From the NCBI GenBank assembly GCA_023228245.1, contig JALOBN010000001.1:399378-463377 (forward strand): a stretch of DNA of 64,000 bases, in the 5' to 3' direction. The DNA comes from Candidatus Pacearchaeota archaeon. GTDB taxonomy: Archaea > Nanoarchaeota > Nanoarchaeia > Pacearchaeales > GW2011-AR1. Positions within the stretch are counted from its first letter, which is position 1. Every line of letters starts with the position of its first letter. Positions 33,939 to 41,814 of this stretch are shown piece by piece. Both the position numbers and the translations under genes were made by a program. The notes beneath the pieces are model-generated. The model was not told the DNA's origin, made no database searches, and saw only the letters and a list, made by a program, of their open reading frames with translations.

Positions 33939-34490
33939 ATGACTGAAGATAAGCTTAAGACAGAAAATAATCCAGTTGAAGAGAATAAGACAATCTCGTT
34001 GTTGAACCAGATACTATCTTACAAGGGTTTGATTATCGGAATAGCTGCTGTTCTCACGGCGGCTGCTTCTTGGTTTAAGCCACCGGATATTACGGCGACC
34101 AAAGCAACCTACGAAGTTTTGTCGGTGAAGGTAAATGAGCTTACGAAAACGACAGAAGATCTATCAAAGTCAATTGAAGATAGTCACGATGAAGTTTCTA
34201 ACCTACGAGCTTATATTGAGGGTTTCAATAATGGTAAGCTAGCCGGTCTTTCTGGAAATACCCAAACCATAACTCTTCCGCTAGTTACCAAAGCTCGTAA
34301 ACCAAAAACTACCAAGACCGATGGGGATGGAATAGTAATGTCAGAGGAACCACCACAGAATTTCTGGGAACCAGACGTTGCACCAGATGTTGCGCAAGAA
34401 GCTCCAAAAAAATCCGCTCCACCGGCAGCTGCTGCAACTCTCCCGCCTTTTGATCAGGTTGTGAGAAACTCTTCAGTTGCTGCATATTAA
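33939..34490 (+). CDS. Membrane-anchored coiled-coil protein (183 aa)
   Basis: Polar N-terminus, one membrane helix at ~29-45 (GLIIGIAAVLTAAASWF), coiled coil ~55-95, Pro/Ala-rich C-terminus. The single-span plus coiled-coil plan recalls inner-membrane spanin subunits, but no partner lipoprotein was found; function open. Convergent with the Dps-like gene. Confidence 0.65.
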   Translation: MTEDKLKTENNPVEENKTISLLNQILSYKGLIIGIAAVLTAAASWFKPPDITATKATYEVLSVKVNELTKTTEDLSKSIEDSHDEVSNLRAYIEGFNNGKLAGLSGNTQTITLPLVTKARKPKTTKTDGDGIVMSEEPPQNFWEPDVAPDVAQEAPKKSAPPAAAATLPPFDQVVRNSSVAAY

Positions 34491-35405
34491 TTACAGAAGC
34501 ACTATTCCGTTCTCAATATTTTCAGTATTTGGAGGCTCAACTGAGATTTCAATTTCGCCTTCTTCCGGACCTTTCTTCGTGATGCTGCTAACGTAAATCT
34601 TCTTCAATAGTCCTGGATTTGTACGCATCAGGATATTGATAACTTGGTCCAGCGCTTCAGTTTCCAGGCCTTTGATGTAGCACAATACTTCTTCGTATGG
34701 GCGAACCTTCAATGCGGCTTCGATATACTCGATGATGTCCTTCGGCTTATATTCGGGCTGCTTGCGTTTCTTCGCAGTTACCACAATATCCTTCAACGAT
34801 TCGGTCTTATCAATAATCTCTTTCGCATGATCGGCTACGCTACCCATATCTTCTCCTAATCCCTTTAATTCCTGCTGTAGAAGGTAAATGTGAACCTCAC
34901 CCTGGCTTGCTTGAGACATAATCAAGTCATCAAGACCAAGCGTGAGCATCTCCTTTTCCTTCAGAACATTGTATGTATTCTGGCCAACATCTTGGAAGGC
35001 ACGTTCAATCTCTAATGAGGATTCCAGGAGCGAGCTGAGCGTCTTGATGCGGGCCTCGAATTTCTTAGCAATCGCTTCAGCGCCTTCTAACACAACCTCT
35101 CCACAAAGGCCCATGGTGCGCTCGGCGGCGTCGTCAGCTAAGTCCTGTGCATCTTCGTACAATCTCTGGAAGAGTAGATGATCTTCATAGGCTTGAGCTT
35201 CCCAATGGTTCTGCTGATGAAGTGTGTAGAGTGCTCTAGTGAATGCTACATAAGCTGACAGAATCTTACAAGCTTCTTCATCCATTGAATCAGCAGCAAC
35301 TTTAACTCCAAAGAAGCCATCGATCATAGATTCTGAAACAACAAGCTGAGAATTTACGTCTTTATTGGATAAAGCCCATCTTTTAATAACTCTAGAATGA
35401 TCCAT
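34491..35405 (-). CDS. Dps/ferritin-like helical protein (304 aa)
   Basis: ALYTLHQQNHWEAQAYEDHLLFQRLY and EDAQDLADDAAERTMGL (~residues 58-100) follow the Dps ferroxidase helices (LH..H...F...H..F...Y......D..AER). A long coiled-coil extension (~110-220) and C-terminal domain are added, roughly doubling Dps length. Could bind DNA or iron or act structurally; the metal ligands are partly changed. Confidence 0.6.
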   Translation of the reverse strand: MDHSRVIKRWALSNKDVNSQLVVSESMIDGFFGVKVAADSMDEEACKILSAYVAFTRALYTLHQQNHWEAQAYEDHLLFQRLYEDAQDLADDAAERTMGLCGEVVLEGAEAIAKKFEARIKTLSSLLESSLEIERAFQDVGQNTYNVLKEKEMLTLGLDDLIMSQASQGEVHIYLLQQELKGLGEDMGSVADHAKEIIDKTESLKDIVVTAKKRKQPEYKPKDIIEYIEAALKVRPYEEVLCYIKGLETEALDQVINILMRTNPGLLKKIYVSSITKKGPEEGEIEISVEPPNTENIENGIVLL

Positions 35406-35592
35406 GAATCAATACGAATATATGTAATGTAAAAAAGAATTATTGTGATTCGACGTCAAAAAATGTGATTTGAGAAACCAACAACCCAAATATCAAAAGA
35501 ACTTGGAGTGTAAGATTCTATTATTGGAAAGCGTGCCAGAAAACATGGATTGAAAAAACCTGGTCGTGGTGATTGGCAACGCAACTAATTGG

Positions 35593-35664
35593 AGCAGATG
35601 GAGGTAATCGAAACCTCGTCTTCTGGTTGGAAGCCAGGAATAATAGCCGCTATACGACATCTGC
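35593..35664 (-). tRNA. tRNA-Gly (UCC)
   Basis: Acceptor GCAGATG/CATCTGC, anticodon arm loop CTTCCAA (TCC), T-arm GAGGT-TTCGATT-ACCTC, discriminator T followed by an encoded CCA (35590-35592). The only tRNA here for which a CCA was seen. Confidence 0.9.
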
Positions 35665-35749
35665 GAAATGACCGCCTTACAGGACAGGGTTCTGAGGCAG
35701 TCACAAACCACTTACTGAAAAGCAATTTATCCCAACTAACAAGTGGGGG

Positions 35750-35822
35750 AGCGAGCGGTGGACAACGATTCCACAACCTCCTGGTTGGCAACCAGACGTT
35801 CTGCCAATTGAACTACGCCCGC
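35750..35822 (-). tRNA. tRNA-Gly (GCC)
   Basis: Acceptor GCGGGCG/CGCTCGC, D-stem GTTC/GAAC, anticodon stem TCTGG/CCAGG with loop TTGCCAA (GCC). The T-loop ATCGTTG departs from TTCRANY, so the T-arm is unusual. No CCA. Confidence 0.82.
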
Positions 35823-35938
35823 AAAAATGACCACCCTGAATTATTCTGCTATGGTATGGCCCCAAACCATGGTTAGTGGTTTGTCCTGTTCTAACCAACT
35901 ATATCGTTGTGTTCAAGATACAGGCTAGATTATTATAC

Positions 35939-36811
35939 TTAAGTATTAGTAGTTTCCTCGACCTGTGACTTTCTTAGATGTTCAATATAGTATGTGATAG
36001 TTTCATTTGCAAATAATTCTCCTCTATCAATCTTTTCCTCAAGTTCCTTGCGGAGCTGCCCAATTCTGGGGCCGAGCGGAATGCCGAGGTTATCAACAAT
36101 AGCGCTTCCCAAGCCCTTTGGTAGAGGACATTGCTTTGAGTCTTTTTCTCGTATGTCTTTAATGCGGTCTCGCAGCTCTTGAATCCTTCTCAGGATCCTC
36201 CTTCTGTTTTCCGGTTTGCTGGTTGTAATATCAGACTCGGATAAAGTCAAAAGATCTTCAAGAAAAATTCCGACTTCCTTATCCAACCTACGTACGGCAG
36301 TGTCCGTCCAATTACTTTCATAGGCTTCCATATAACCTAAATTAGCTATAAGAAACCTGATAGATCTTCGCTGTCCGCTGCTGAAAATCCCAGTGCGCTT
36401 TGAAAACTGATTAAAGATTCCTGCGCTGATATGCTCGTGATTATGAAATGTTACCTTGTTGTTCTTGATCTCAAATGCCTTGGCCTTACCAAGATCATGG
36501 AACAGTGCAGCCCAGCGAACATTAAGAACCGGCGGTGTCTGACCAACTACTCGAATCGTATGCGGCCAAATTTCCTTGAAGTGCTTTGAACTCTGTAAGT
36601 CCAAACCAGCCTGAATCTCTGGAATTAGATCGGCAAAGAATCCAATCCGCTGAAGAACAGCTAGGGCCAAACTTACGTGCGGCCCAATCATGATTGAGTG
36701 AAGTACTAATAAATCCTTTTGGCTTAGAGCGTCAACCTCTTCATTAGTTACATTGCTAATTTCTTCAGAATAGTTGGAATGAGCTATTTGCCTGATGTGA
36801 TCTAAGATCAT
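35939..36811 (-). CDS. HD-domain phosphohydrolase
   Basis: 290 aa. HD motif AALFHDLGKAKAFE (~105-118) with an upstream His (WPHTIR) and FHNHEHISA, the arrangement of HD domains in CCA-adding enzymes and related hydrolases. LPKGLGSAIVDNLGIPLGP and a helical tail also resemble the C-terminal half of such enzymes, but no nucleotidyltransferase head is present. Possible 2',3'-cyclic phosphate or nucleotide hydrolase. Confidence 0.72.
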   Translation of the reverse strand: MILDHIRQIAHSNYSEEISNVTNEEVDALSQKDLLVLHSIMIGPHVSLALAVLQRIGFFADLIPEIQAGLDLQSSKHFKEIWPHTIRVVGQTPPVLNVRWAALFHDLGKAKAFEIKNNKVTFHNHEHISAGIFNQFSKRTGIFSSGQRRSIRFLIANLGYMEAYESNWTDTAVRRLDKEVGIFLEDLLTLSESDITTSKPENRRRILRRIQELRDRIKDIREKDSKQCPLPKGLGSAIVDNLGIPLGPRIGQLRKELEEKIDRGELFANETITYYIEHLRKSQVEETTNT

Positions 36812-36812
36812 G

Positions 36813-37499
36813 TTATACTCTTATCTTCTTGTGCAGGTATCTCATCAGACTAGAGTGAGTTACGCAATCTTCGGCCTTGCTAAGAAATGCTGTGATCCTA
36901 GATAGGTCCAGTGTAACATTGTTATTGGATTTGAAACCCTCGACGCTAACCCAAAAAGACTCCTTCACTTCGGTACATAACAATGCTAAATCCTCTTCAA
37001 GTATTGAGTATCCGCAATATCTAGAAAAAGAAAACATTCCACTTCTTGGTAATAGAATATTGGCATTGAATGTTGGTACGTAATTGGTTTGTAGTATGAT
37101 CTTTTTAGCACACAGCAGACATCCGTTCCTATTTTTTACACGGCAAGTTTTATCTGTGCATGTGGTAAGGACATCAACTATGTTCCGCGGACTATTGCGG
37201 ATATCTACCTGTACATAATCAATTGCATTCCAAAGGTCAGGCTTCTCTATTTTGAAAGAAAGCGTACCGTCAAGTATATCGCTTTCCCAACGCCCGTGCA
37301 AGATCCCCCTCAATTGGAGGTCGTCAGAGTATTGCAGCAGTTCTTCAAGCCATTCTGAGGAAGGGTATCCAGGCCTCTGTCCTTGGTCAGGGTACAGATT
37401 AATGCCCCACTCAACAAACTTGAAGGTCTGTGAAATATCAGCTAGATCTTGGGGACATACACTATCATCAACCCCGACGATAGAAATTTTTGAAACCAT
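36813..37499 (-). CDS. Putative TIM-barrel hypothetical protein (228 aa)
   Basis: Start ATG 37499; the open frame runs on into tRNA-Thr. ISIVGVDDSVCPQDLADIS, FVEWGINLYPDQGQRPGYPSSEWLEELLQ and LRGILHG recall a bacterial family with a barrel start 'VEWG...G..RYPS..W'. CVKNRNGCLLC-like cysteines in the middle. No catalytic assignment. Confidence 0.6.
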   Translation of the reverse strand: MVSKISIVGVDDSVCPQDLADISQTFKFVEWGINLYPDQGQRPGYPSSEWLEELLQYSDDLQLRGILHGRWESDILDGTLSFKIEKPDLWNAIDYVQVDIRNSPRNIVDVLTTCTDKTCRVKNRNGCLLCAKKIILQTNYVPTFNANILLPRSGMFSFSRYCGYSILEEDLALLCTEVKESFWVSVEGFKSNNNVTLDLSRITAFLSKAEDCVTHSSLMRYLHKKIRV

Positions 37500-37528
37500 A
37501 CTTCTCTGCGTTTTTATGCAGAGTTTTG

Positions 37529-37601
37529 AGCCGAAAGTCAGATTCGAACTGACCACCTCAACTTTACCAAAGTTGCGTTCACCCTAGCAAACTCTATCGG
37601 C
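37529..37601 (-). tRNA. tRNA-Thr (GGU)
   Basis: Acceptor GCCGATA/TTTCGGC (one mismatch), anticodon stem CAACT/AGTTG with loop TTGGTAA (GGT), T-arm GTCAG-TTCGAAT-CTGAC. Confidence 0.9.
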
Positions 37602-37605
37602 ATGT

Positions 37606-37809
37606 TTACATATCTATGATGTTCTCTGCTATTTTAAGCCATACATGTTGTTCGCATGCATCTTCAAACTCTCCAGCGTCGAACTCTTCAAGGATGCTTG
37701 GCATTGAATTTTCATCTGCTTCAACGCGGGCATCTCTAATTCCACGAAGGTAATATTCCCGAAGTTTCTCCGCAACTACCTGAACTATTGCCTCTCTAAT
37801 CGTAACCAT
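37606..37809 (-). CDS. Small acidic protein (67 aa)
   Basis: MVTIREAIVQVVAEKLREYYLRG... two helices, acidic C-terminal part. RBS GAGGTGA. Unknown. Confidence 0.6.
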   Translation of the reverse strand: MVTIREAIVQVVAEKLREYYLRGIRDARVEADENSMPSILEEFDAGEFEDACEQHVWLKIAENIIDM

Positions 37810-37863
37810 TTGTCACCTCATTATTGAGGAGTGCGACTTGATTACTCCTATGAATATGCTAAA

Positions 37864-38139
37864 TTATTCGTTGATATTCCTTGCCCAGTATTTGTATTTG
37901 AAGACTATCCCTACAAGAATTACGTTGCTGAGATAATTCAATATCAAAATGTAATCATCTGGATATTTATGATAAGTATACGCAAGTGTTGCAGCCTCTC
38001 CAACCAACCATAACCAAACCGTTGCGGTGGCAATCCCTCTAGAATGGCCATCCTTCCAGGACTTGATAGCTTGAGGAAGTCCGGATAACGCGAAACATAT
38101 TGCGCCGATTATGCCGATTATGGAGAATACTTCATTCAC
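37864..38139 (-). CDS. PQ-loop (SemiSWEET-like) membrane protein
   Basis: 91 aa, three membrane helices: FSIIGIIGAICFALSGLPQAI, then ATATVWLWLVGEAATLAYTY, then ILILNYLSNVILVGIVF. The first carries the Pro-Gln signature (LPQAIKSWKDGHSRG) of PQ-loop/SemiSWEET transporters, which work as dimers for sugars or other small solutes. Confidence 0.8.
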   Translation of the reverse strand: MNEVFSIIGIIGAICFALSGLPQAIKSWKDGHSRGIATATVWLWLVGEAATLAYTYHKYPDDYILILNYLSNVILVGIVFKYKYWARNINE

Positions 38140-38142
38140 TAG

Positions 38143-38212
38143 AGCTAACTACCAGAGTTGAACTGGGCCTCTTGATTACGAAACAAGCATGCTGCCGTTA
38201 CACCAAGTTAGC
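38143..38212 (-). tRNA. tRNA-Thr (CGU)
   Basis: Acceptor GCTAACT/AGTTAGC, anticodon arm CTTGT-TTCGTAA-TCAAG (CGT, one mismatch), T-arm CCCAG-TTCAACT-CTGGT. Short (70 nt) with a small D-arm. Confidence 0.82.
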
Positions 38213-38218
38213 GAGTAG

Positions 38219-38290
38219 AGCTGATTACCAGATTCGAACTGATACTACATGGGTACAGGCCAAGTGTGCTACCATTACAACTAAATCAGC
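38219..38290 (-). tRNA. tRNA-Thr (UGU) with C33
   Basis: Acceptor GCTGATT/AATCAGC, anticodon arm CTTGG-CCTGTAC-CCATG (one mismatch), T-arm ATCAG-TTCGAAT-CTGGT. Loop register gives TGT with A37 and C instead of the near-universal U33. Confidence 0.75.
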
Positions 38291-38291
38291 A

Positions 38292-38801
38292 TTAATAAGA
38301 CAATCCTTTGTTGTATCTACTACGTCTGTTATATCTTCCGTTTCCTTTGTTTTTGCCTTTATATGTCTTGGTTAGAGCGTGACAATTTGGACAAATCAAT
38401 CTTAGATTTGTTTCAGTATTGTTTTCAGAATTTCCATCAACATGATCTATATCTAGTGGAATTTTATTACCCAACCAACTATCATTGGAACATACAGAAC
38501 ATTTTTCTCCATTAGTATCTATTAGTATCTTTTTGCGTGTTCTATCACATCTGGCTTTTGAAAGATCTTTTACTCTTCTGTCTGTGATGTGTATTTTGTT
38601 TTGTATACATTTGGGGCAATATTTCTTTCCGCGAGTATTTGTGCGTCGGAATTTATCTCCACAGTTGATTCACTCGAATGGTCTGCTTCTTATAATTCCA
38701 GTATTATTGTATTTGCTTGAACAGCTTAATGAGCAAAAAGTTCGATCTTTTTCTGGGGATTCAAATTCTTTATGGCAGTGTTTACATGTAAAATTATGCA
38801 C
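38292..38801 (-). pseudogene. HNH homing endonuclease with in-frame TGA
   Basis: One frame of 170 codons reads zinc fingers (CKHCHKEFESP, FCSLSCSSKY), then PFE-stop-INCGDKFRR, YCPKCIQ, CSVCSND and the HNH core LDIDHVDGNSENN, LRLICPNCHALT. The TGA at ~38670 breaks it; other genes here end in TGA, so recoding is unlikely. The TGA may replace TGG or TGT. It lies inside the tRNA block. Confidence 0.7.
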
Positions 38802-38902
38802 CTTTGTGGTGGTATAGATAATCTGACTCTCGACTTCTAATTGTGAAGCCGTCGAGAATTTCCTTGCAAGGGAAATCTGTATCCCTATACACAGCCCCGA
38901 AG

Positions 38903-38973
38903 TGGAACCAGAGAGAGTCGAACTCTCATTTTCAGATTGCAGGTCTGAAGTCCTCCCATTGGACGATGGCCCC
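38903..38973 (-). tRNA. tRNA-Ala (UGC) with C33
   Basis: Acceptor GGGGCCA/TGGTTCC includes the G3-U70 pair that marks alanine tRNAs; discriminator A. D-stem GTCC/GGAC, anticodon stem TCAGA/TCTGA with loop CCTGCAA (TGC, C33). T-arm AGAGT-TCGACTC-TCTCT in one register. Confidence 0.78.
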
Positions 38974-39010
38974 GTGCGAGACGTCTGAGTTAACAAACCA
39001 TCTCGGTCAT

Positions 39011-39270
39011 TCATACCAGATTATCACTACCTATAACTCCATATCCTTTGTTATTTACTGACCCTTTCCACAACCAACATCCATTTGATATCTCTATATT
39101 TGAATAGAGCCTTTGCCCAATTGGTAAATATACTATGATTGATTTAGGATCTTTTTACCAACTACAACCTGCTTGTAGTGAGCACTGCACCAACCTTTTG
39201 AAAGAACTTTTCTGCCACATCCATCAAATGAACAAATTAGTTTTGAATTGTTGGTTTGAAATTTTGCCAT
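39011..39270 (-). pseudogene. Truncated HNH endonuclease remnant
   Basis: ATG 39270 reads MAKFQTNNSKLICSFDGCGR and KVLSKGWCSAHYKQ to TAG 39133. Another frame then reads LPIGQRLYSNIEISNGCWLWKG and NNKGYGVIG to TGA 39011. The GCWLWKG...GYG segment is the start of a common phage HNH domain; the catalytic HNH part is lost next to tRNA-Ala. Confidence 0.6.
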
Positions 39271-39398
39271 CCTATCATTTTCCTTCTATCTGATGGCTTA
39301 TATTTGTTTTTCAATTTACATCCAGTAATTTTATGTGGATGACAAAGAAAACATCCAGCTCTGGAATTAGGCGGCTTTCGCCGTTTGTGATGCGCCAT
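39237..39398 (-). CDS. Small basic Cys-containing protein (53 aa)
   Basis: MAHHKRRKPPNSRAGCFLCH then PHKITGCKLKNKYKPSDRRK. Small phage proteins with 'RRKP.N.RAGC..CKPHK' are frequent; function unknown. Overlaps the remnant HNH start by 34 bases. Confidence 0.55.
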   Translation of the reverse strand: MAHHKRRKPPNSRAGCFLCHPHKITGCKLKNKYKPSDRRKMIGWQNFKPTIQN

Positions 39399-39408
39399 AA
39401 CTATCCTT

Positions 39409-39435
39409 ACACGCCGCCGTTAGCGGCTCGCGTGT
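39409..39435. other. GC-rich hairpin beside tRNA-Met
   Basis: An imperfect inverted repeat with outer arms ACACG(C)/(G)CGTGT and inner arms GCCGC/GCGGC around CGTTA. It may act as terminator or processing site in the tRNA block. No T-run follows. Confidence 0.4.
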
Positions 39436-39472
39436 GATCGTTAGGCTGATGTGCTGGGAAGTAAACATTTGG

Positions 39473-39545
39473 TAGCGGCAATGAGAATCGAACTCACATG
39501 GGCAACCTTATGAGGATTGCTGGGACACCATAAGCCCACACCGCC
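39473..39545 (-). tRNA. tRNA with CAU anticodon (Met or Ile2)
   Basis: Acceptor GGCGGTG/TGCCGCT (wobble G1-U72), anticodon stem CAATC/GGTTG with loop CTCATAA (CAT), T-arm GTGAG-TTCGATT-CTCAT, discriminator A. No GGG/CCC stem, so not a typical initiator. Confidence 0.85.
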
Positions 39546-39554
39546 ATATCAAAT

Positions 39555-40046
39555 CTATGCTGTAGTATTACCTGTATTATCTTCTTGTGCAAGTAATTTT
39601 CTTGCTTCTCGAACTTTTCTTTCATGATCCGCCTTTGCTTTTTGTTCTTCTTCTTTCTTGAAATAAGGCGCAAGAAGATCTAGCACGCGCCCATGACAGC
39701 GCTGCGAATCCGAATACCACTCGTGAACTACTTTGACGTACTTATCAAAACCTCTAATGAATGGTCCTTTATCTTCTGGCGGTTCGAAAACATCTTTACA
39801 GCTTGGGCAAACCCACATGGAGCGGGTTGAATAATTCCAGTTATCACAATCTTGGTATCCGCCAAACTTCTTTACAATTAGTTCTATATCACTAACTTTA
39901 GTTTCGTGTCCGCAAATGCATTCGATTGTCAAATGACGCTTTGCTTCTTCAAGAACCTTATTTGCTTCCTGCAATTTAGCTGAAGCTTTGGAGTATGCTG
40001 CAGCCGCCTTTTCTTGGTTAGCTAATGCGGTTTCGTAAGTGATCAT
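39555..40046 (-). CDS. Coiled-coil zinc-binding hypothetical protein (163 aa)
   Basis: Ala/Lys/Glu helix at ~1-40, then ECICGHET and WVCPSCKDVFEPPE (a split zinc site), then a long charged C-terminal helix. Starts 12 bases downstream of tRNA-Arg on the same strand. Unknown. Confidence 0.65.
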   Translation of the reverse strand: MITYETALANQEKAAAAYSKASAKLQEANKVLEEAKRHLTIECICGHETKVSDIELIVKKFGGYQDCDNWNYSTRSMWVCPSCKDVFEPPEDKGPFIRGFDKYVKVVHEWYSDSQRCHGRVLDLLAPYFKKEEEQKAKADHERKVREARKLLAQEDNTGNTTA

Positions 40047-40057
40047 ATCTTACCTAG

Positions 40058-40130
40058 TACCCCAATCAGGATTCGAACCTGAAGCCTACAGGTTAGAAAC
40101 CTGTTGCTCTATCCGTTGAGCTATTGGGGC
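40058..40130 (-). tRNA. tRNA-Arg (UCU)
   Basis: Acceptor GCCCCAA/TTGGGGT (G1-U72), D-stem GCTC/GAGC, anticodon stem ACAGG/CCTGT with loop TTTCTAA (TCT), T-arm TCAGG-TTCGAAT-CCTGA, discriminator A. Confidence 0.92.
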
Positions 40131-40199
40131 GCATGTTGCCATGACATTGAGCATTATGCCAGTGTTGCGTGATCCCTCTTCACCACGGTCCCGTATCAA

Positions 40200-40730
40200 T
40201 CAACTATTCGGAAATAGTGGTAGATTGTATCTTCGAAACTGTATCCTCTTATTATTGGCCGTCCAACAGACGTCCTCGACCACAGGTTTTCCAATGATCG
40301 GAAACTTCGTTGGCGATATTACCACAAGGGTATTTGATCTCTCTGACAATCTCCAAAGCAAGTCTGGCAACATACTCTGTTGGCACAGATGCATTGCGAA
40401 ACTGCAAATTATGCAAGAGAAATCATGTGGCAGGCCGTCATTGACTATATCCTTAAAGGACATCCTATATGATGGACGCCCAGTGCGAGCAGTGTACTCT
40501 TCGCTCCGAAACGGGTCAAGCCCAATTACGTCAAAATGCCCCAAAGCCTGAAGCGAGCTGGTAACGAGCCCATTCCCGCAGGCCAGGTCCAGGACGTTTT
40601 CCAATGGCAGCGCTAGGTGGTGGGCTCGGATCAGCGCATCAACCTCGCGGGCGTGGGGGTTCTCGTACCGCATCACGCCGGAGTAGAAGGCCTCAACTCC
40701 GATGCTCTCGTAGATGCTTCGTATGCTCAC
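40200..40730 (-). CDS. Class I SAM-dependent methyltransferase
   Basis: 176 aa. Motif I VLDLACGNGLVTSSL, an acidic end of strand 2 (VIGLDPF), and motif IV-like FSCIICSFAMHLC. Lacks a DNA-methylase DPPY motif, so RNA, small-molecule or protein methylation is more likely; substrate unknown. The end is basic (NNKRIQFRRYNLP). Confidence 0.75.
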   Translation of the reverse strand: MSIRSIYESIGVEAFYSGVMRYENPHAREVDALIRAHHLALPLENVLDLACGNGLVTSSLQALGHFDVIGLDPFRSEEYTARTGRPSYRMSFKDIVNDGLPHDFSCIICSFAMHLCQQSMLPDLLWRLSERSNTLVVISPTKFPIIGKPVVEDVCWTANNKRIQFRRYNLPLFPNS

Positions 40731-40886
40731 CTGGTTGCCATGAAGGCAATTGCGACAAACGAAACTAGTAATGAAGCTTTCAATAACCAGTTTATGTTTC
40801 TGGTTTTATGCAGTGTCTTTATCAAAGAATAGTTTTTAGTTACCATTCTTCTTATTAGTAGATCTTTATCATCGCAAGTTTCCATA

Positions 40887-41141
40887 TCAATGTACCTCCC
40901 AGACTATTTCGAATCCATCCAATTCCATGGAGAGGAGCCACTTCTTTAGGATTCCACCTGGGTCGCCATACAGTTGCTTGTACAGCGCGTATTTGGTTTT
41001 GTTATCAACACACCCATAGATCTCGTACGAATCATCAGATCTGGTTTGAGAAAGCAGAGGGCCACTCTCCCTATGATATCTCTTATTGCCATTTGGAGTG
41101 GTAATATCTCCTTTGGCATATACGCTAAGGTTCATGGACAT
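40887..41141 (-). CDS. Hypothetical protein (84 aa)
   Basis: ATG 41141 (MSMNLSVYAKGDITTPNG) behind AGGA; further in-frame Met codons exist. Mostly polar, mixed alpha/beta. Overlaps the stop of the HD hydrolase. Unknown. Confidence 0.55.
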   Translation of the reverse strand: MSMNLSVYAKGDITTPNGNKRYHRESGPLLSQTRSDDSYEIYGCVDNKTKYALYKQLYGDPGGILKKWLLSMELDGFEIVWEVH

Positions 41142-41632
41142 TAGAAGATTGGTCCTATACAACCTCCGGACAGGAATTCATATTCACGAGCGTAGCTGCG
41201 AATTCTCTCCAGATCCTTATCTTGGAGACTTCCTCTATTCTTCAACCTTGTGATATCCATGTTGTGCCGAAGGTCAAGCAGCTTGATTTTCTTAGCAATA
41301 CGATTTTGAGCTACTCTCTTGATGTACTCATTGCGGTCCTCACCATCACGGCGTGTCAAAGCATCTACTGCTTCGATTACTTCCTCAGAAAATCTCCACT
41401 CCCTCAACATCTCAAATGTCACTGGAGTATCTTCAACCACATCGTGAAGTATACCAACAGAGATTTCTGTGTCAGTCCCTCCACGATATAGAAGCTCTGA
41501 GGCTATCCAAAGAGGATGCTTGAAGTATGGCTGGCCGCCTTTATCTTTGATGCCTGCGTGATAAAATGCCGATATCGCAAACGCATGCTCAAGAGTACCT
41601 TGGATATTGAACTCAAATAGCACTGGTGTCAT
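41141..41632 (-). CDS. SpoT/MESH1-like HD hydrolase
   Basis: 163 aa. YHAGIKDKGGQPYFKHPL, then GILHDVVEDTPVT (HDxxED, ~62-68) and KLLDLRHNMD: the order H...HD..ED...RxxN of the RelA/SpoT hydrolase domain. No synthetase domain, as in small alarmone hydrolases that cleave (p)ppGpp. It could blunt the host stringent response. Confidence 0.85.
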   Translation of the reverse strand: MTPVLFEFNIQGTLEHAFAISAFYHAGIKDKGGQPYFKHPLWIASELLYRGGTDTEISVGILHDVVEDTPVTFEMLREWRFSEEVIEAVDALTRRDGEDRNEYIKRVAQNRIAKKIKLLDLRHNMDITRLKNRGSLQDKDLERIRSYAREYEFLSGGCIGPIF

Positions 41633-41646
41633 GATTCCCTATCAAT

Positions 41647-41814
41647 CTAGTCTAATGAATGACCCTGCACAGTGAAGGTTTGGGTATTTCCGCATTTGGG
41701 ACATGTATGCTCATATGTCCCTGGCTCTAAGCAGATGTGGCGAGGAGGATCGTGCTCAGGATCTTTACACTGCTTTGGGGTTTTCCAACCATCTTCTATC
41801 TTCTTAAGAGGCAT
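41647..41814 (-). CDS. Small zinc-binding phage protein (55 aa)
   Basis: ATG 41814: MPLKKIEDGWKTPKQCKDPE, then HICLEPGTYEHTCPKCGNTQ. Cys/His residues could form a zinc site; similar short proteins recur in phages. Overlaps the radical SAM stop by 11 bases. Confidence 0.7.
   Translation of the reverse strand: MPLKKIEDGWKTPKQCKDPEHDPPRHICLEPGTYEHTCPKCGNTQTFTVQGHSLD

Noticed and set aside
35406..35589. Small plus-strand ORF ending GKRARKHGLKKPGRGDWQRN
   Set aside because: Only about 20 codons after a stop and no start; perhaps a relic, not supportable.
35823..35938. Second proline-type tRNA (TTTGGGG loop) on the minus strand
   Set aside because: An anticodon-like hairpin exists, but no T-arm or acceptor stem fits.
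38292..38801. TGA recoded as Trp
   Set aside because: Only this HNH frame needs it; dozens of other genes here end in TGA within ATGA overlaps, so TGA is a normal stop.
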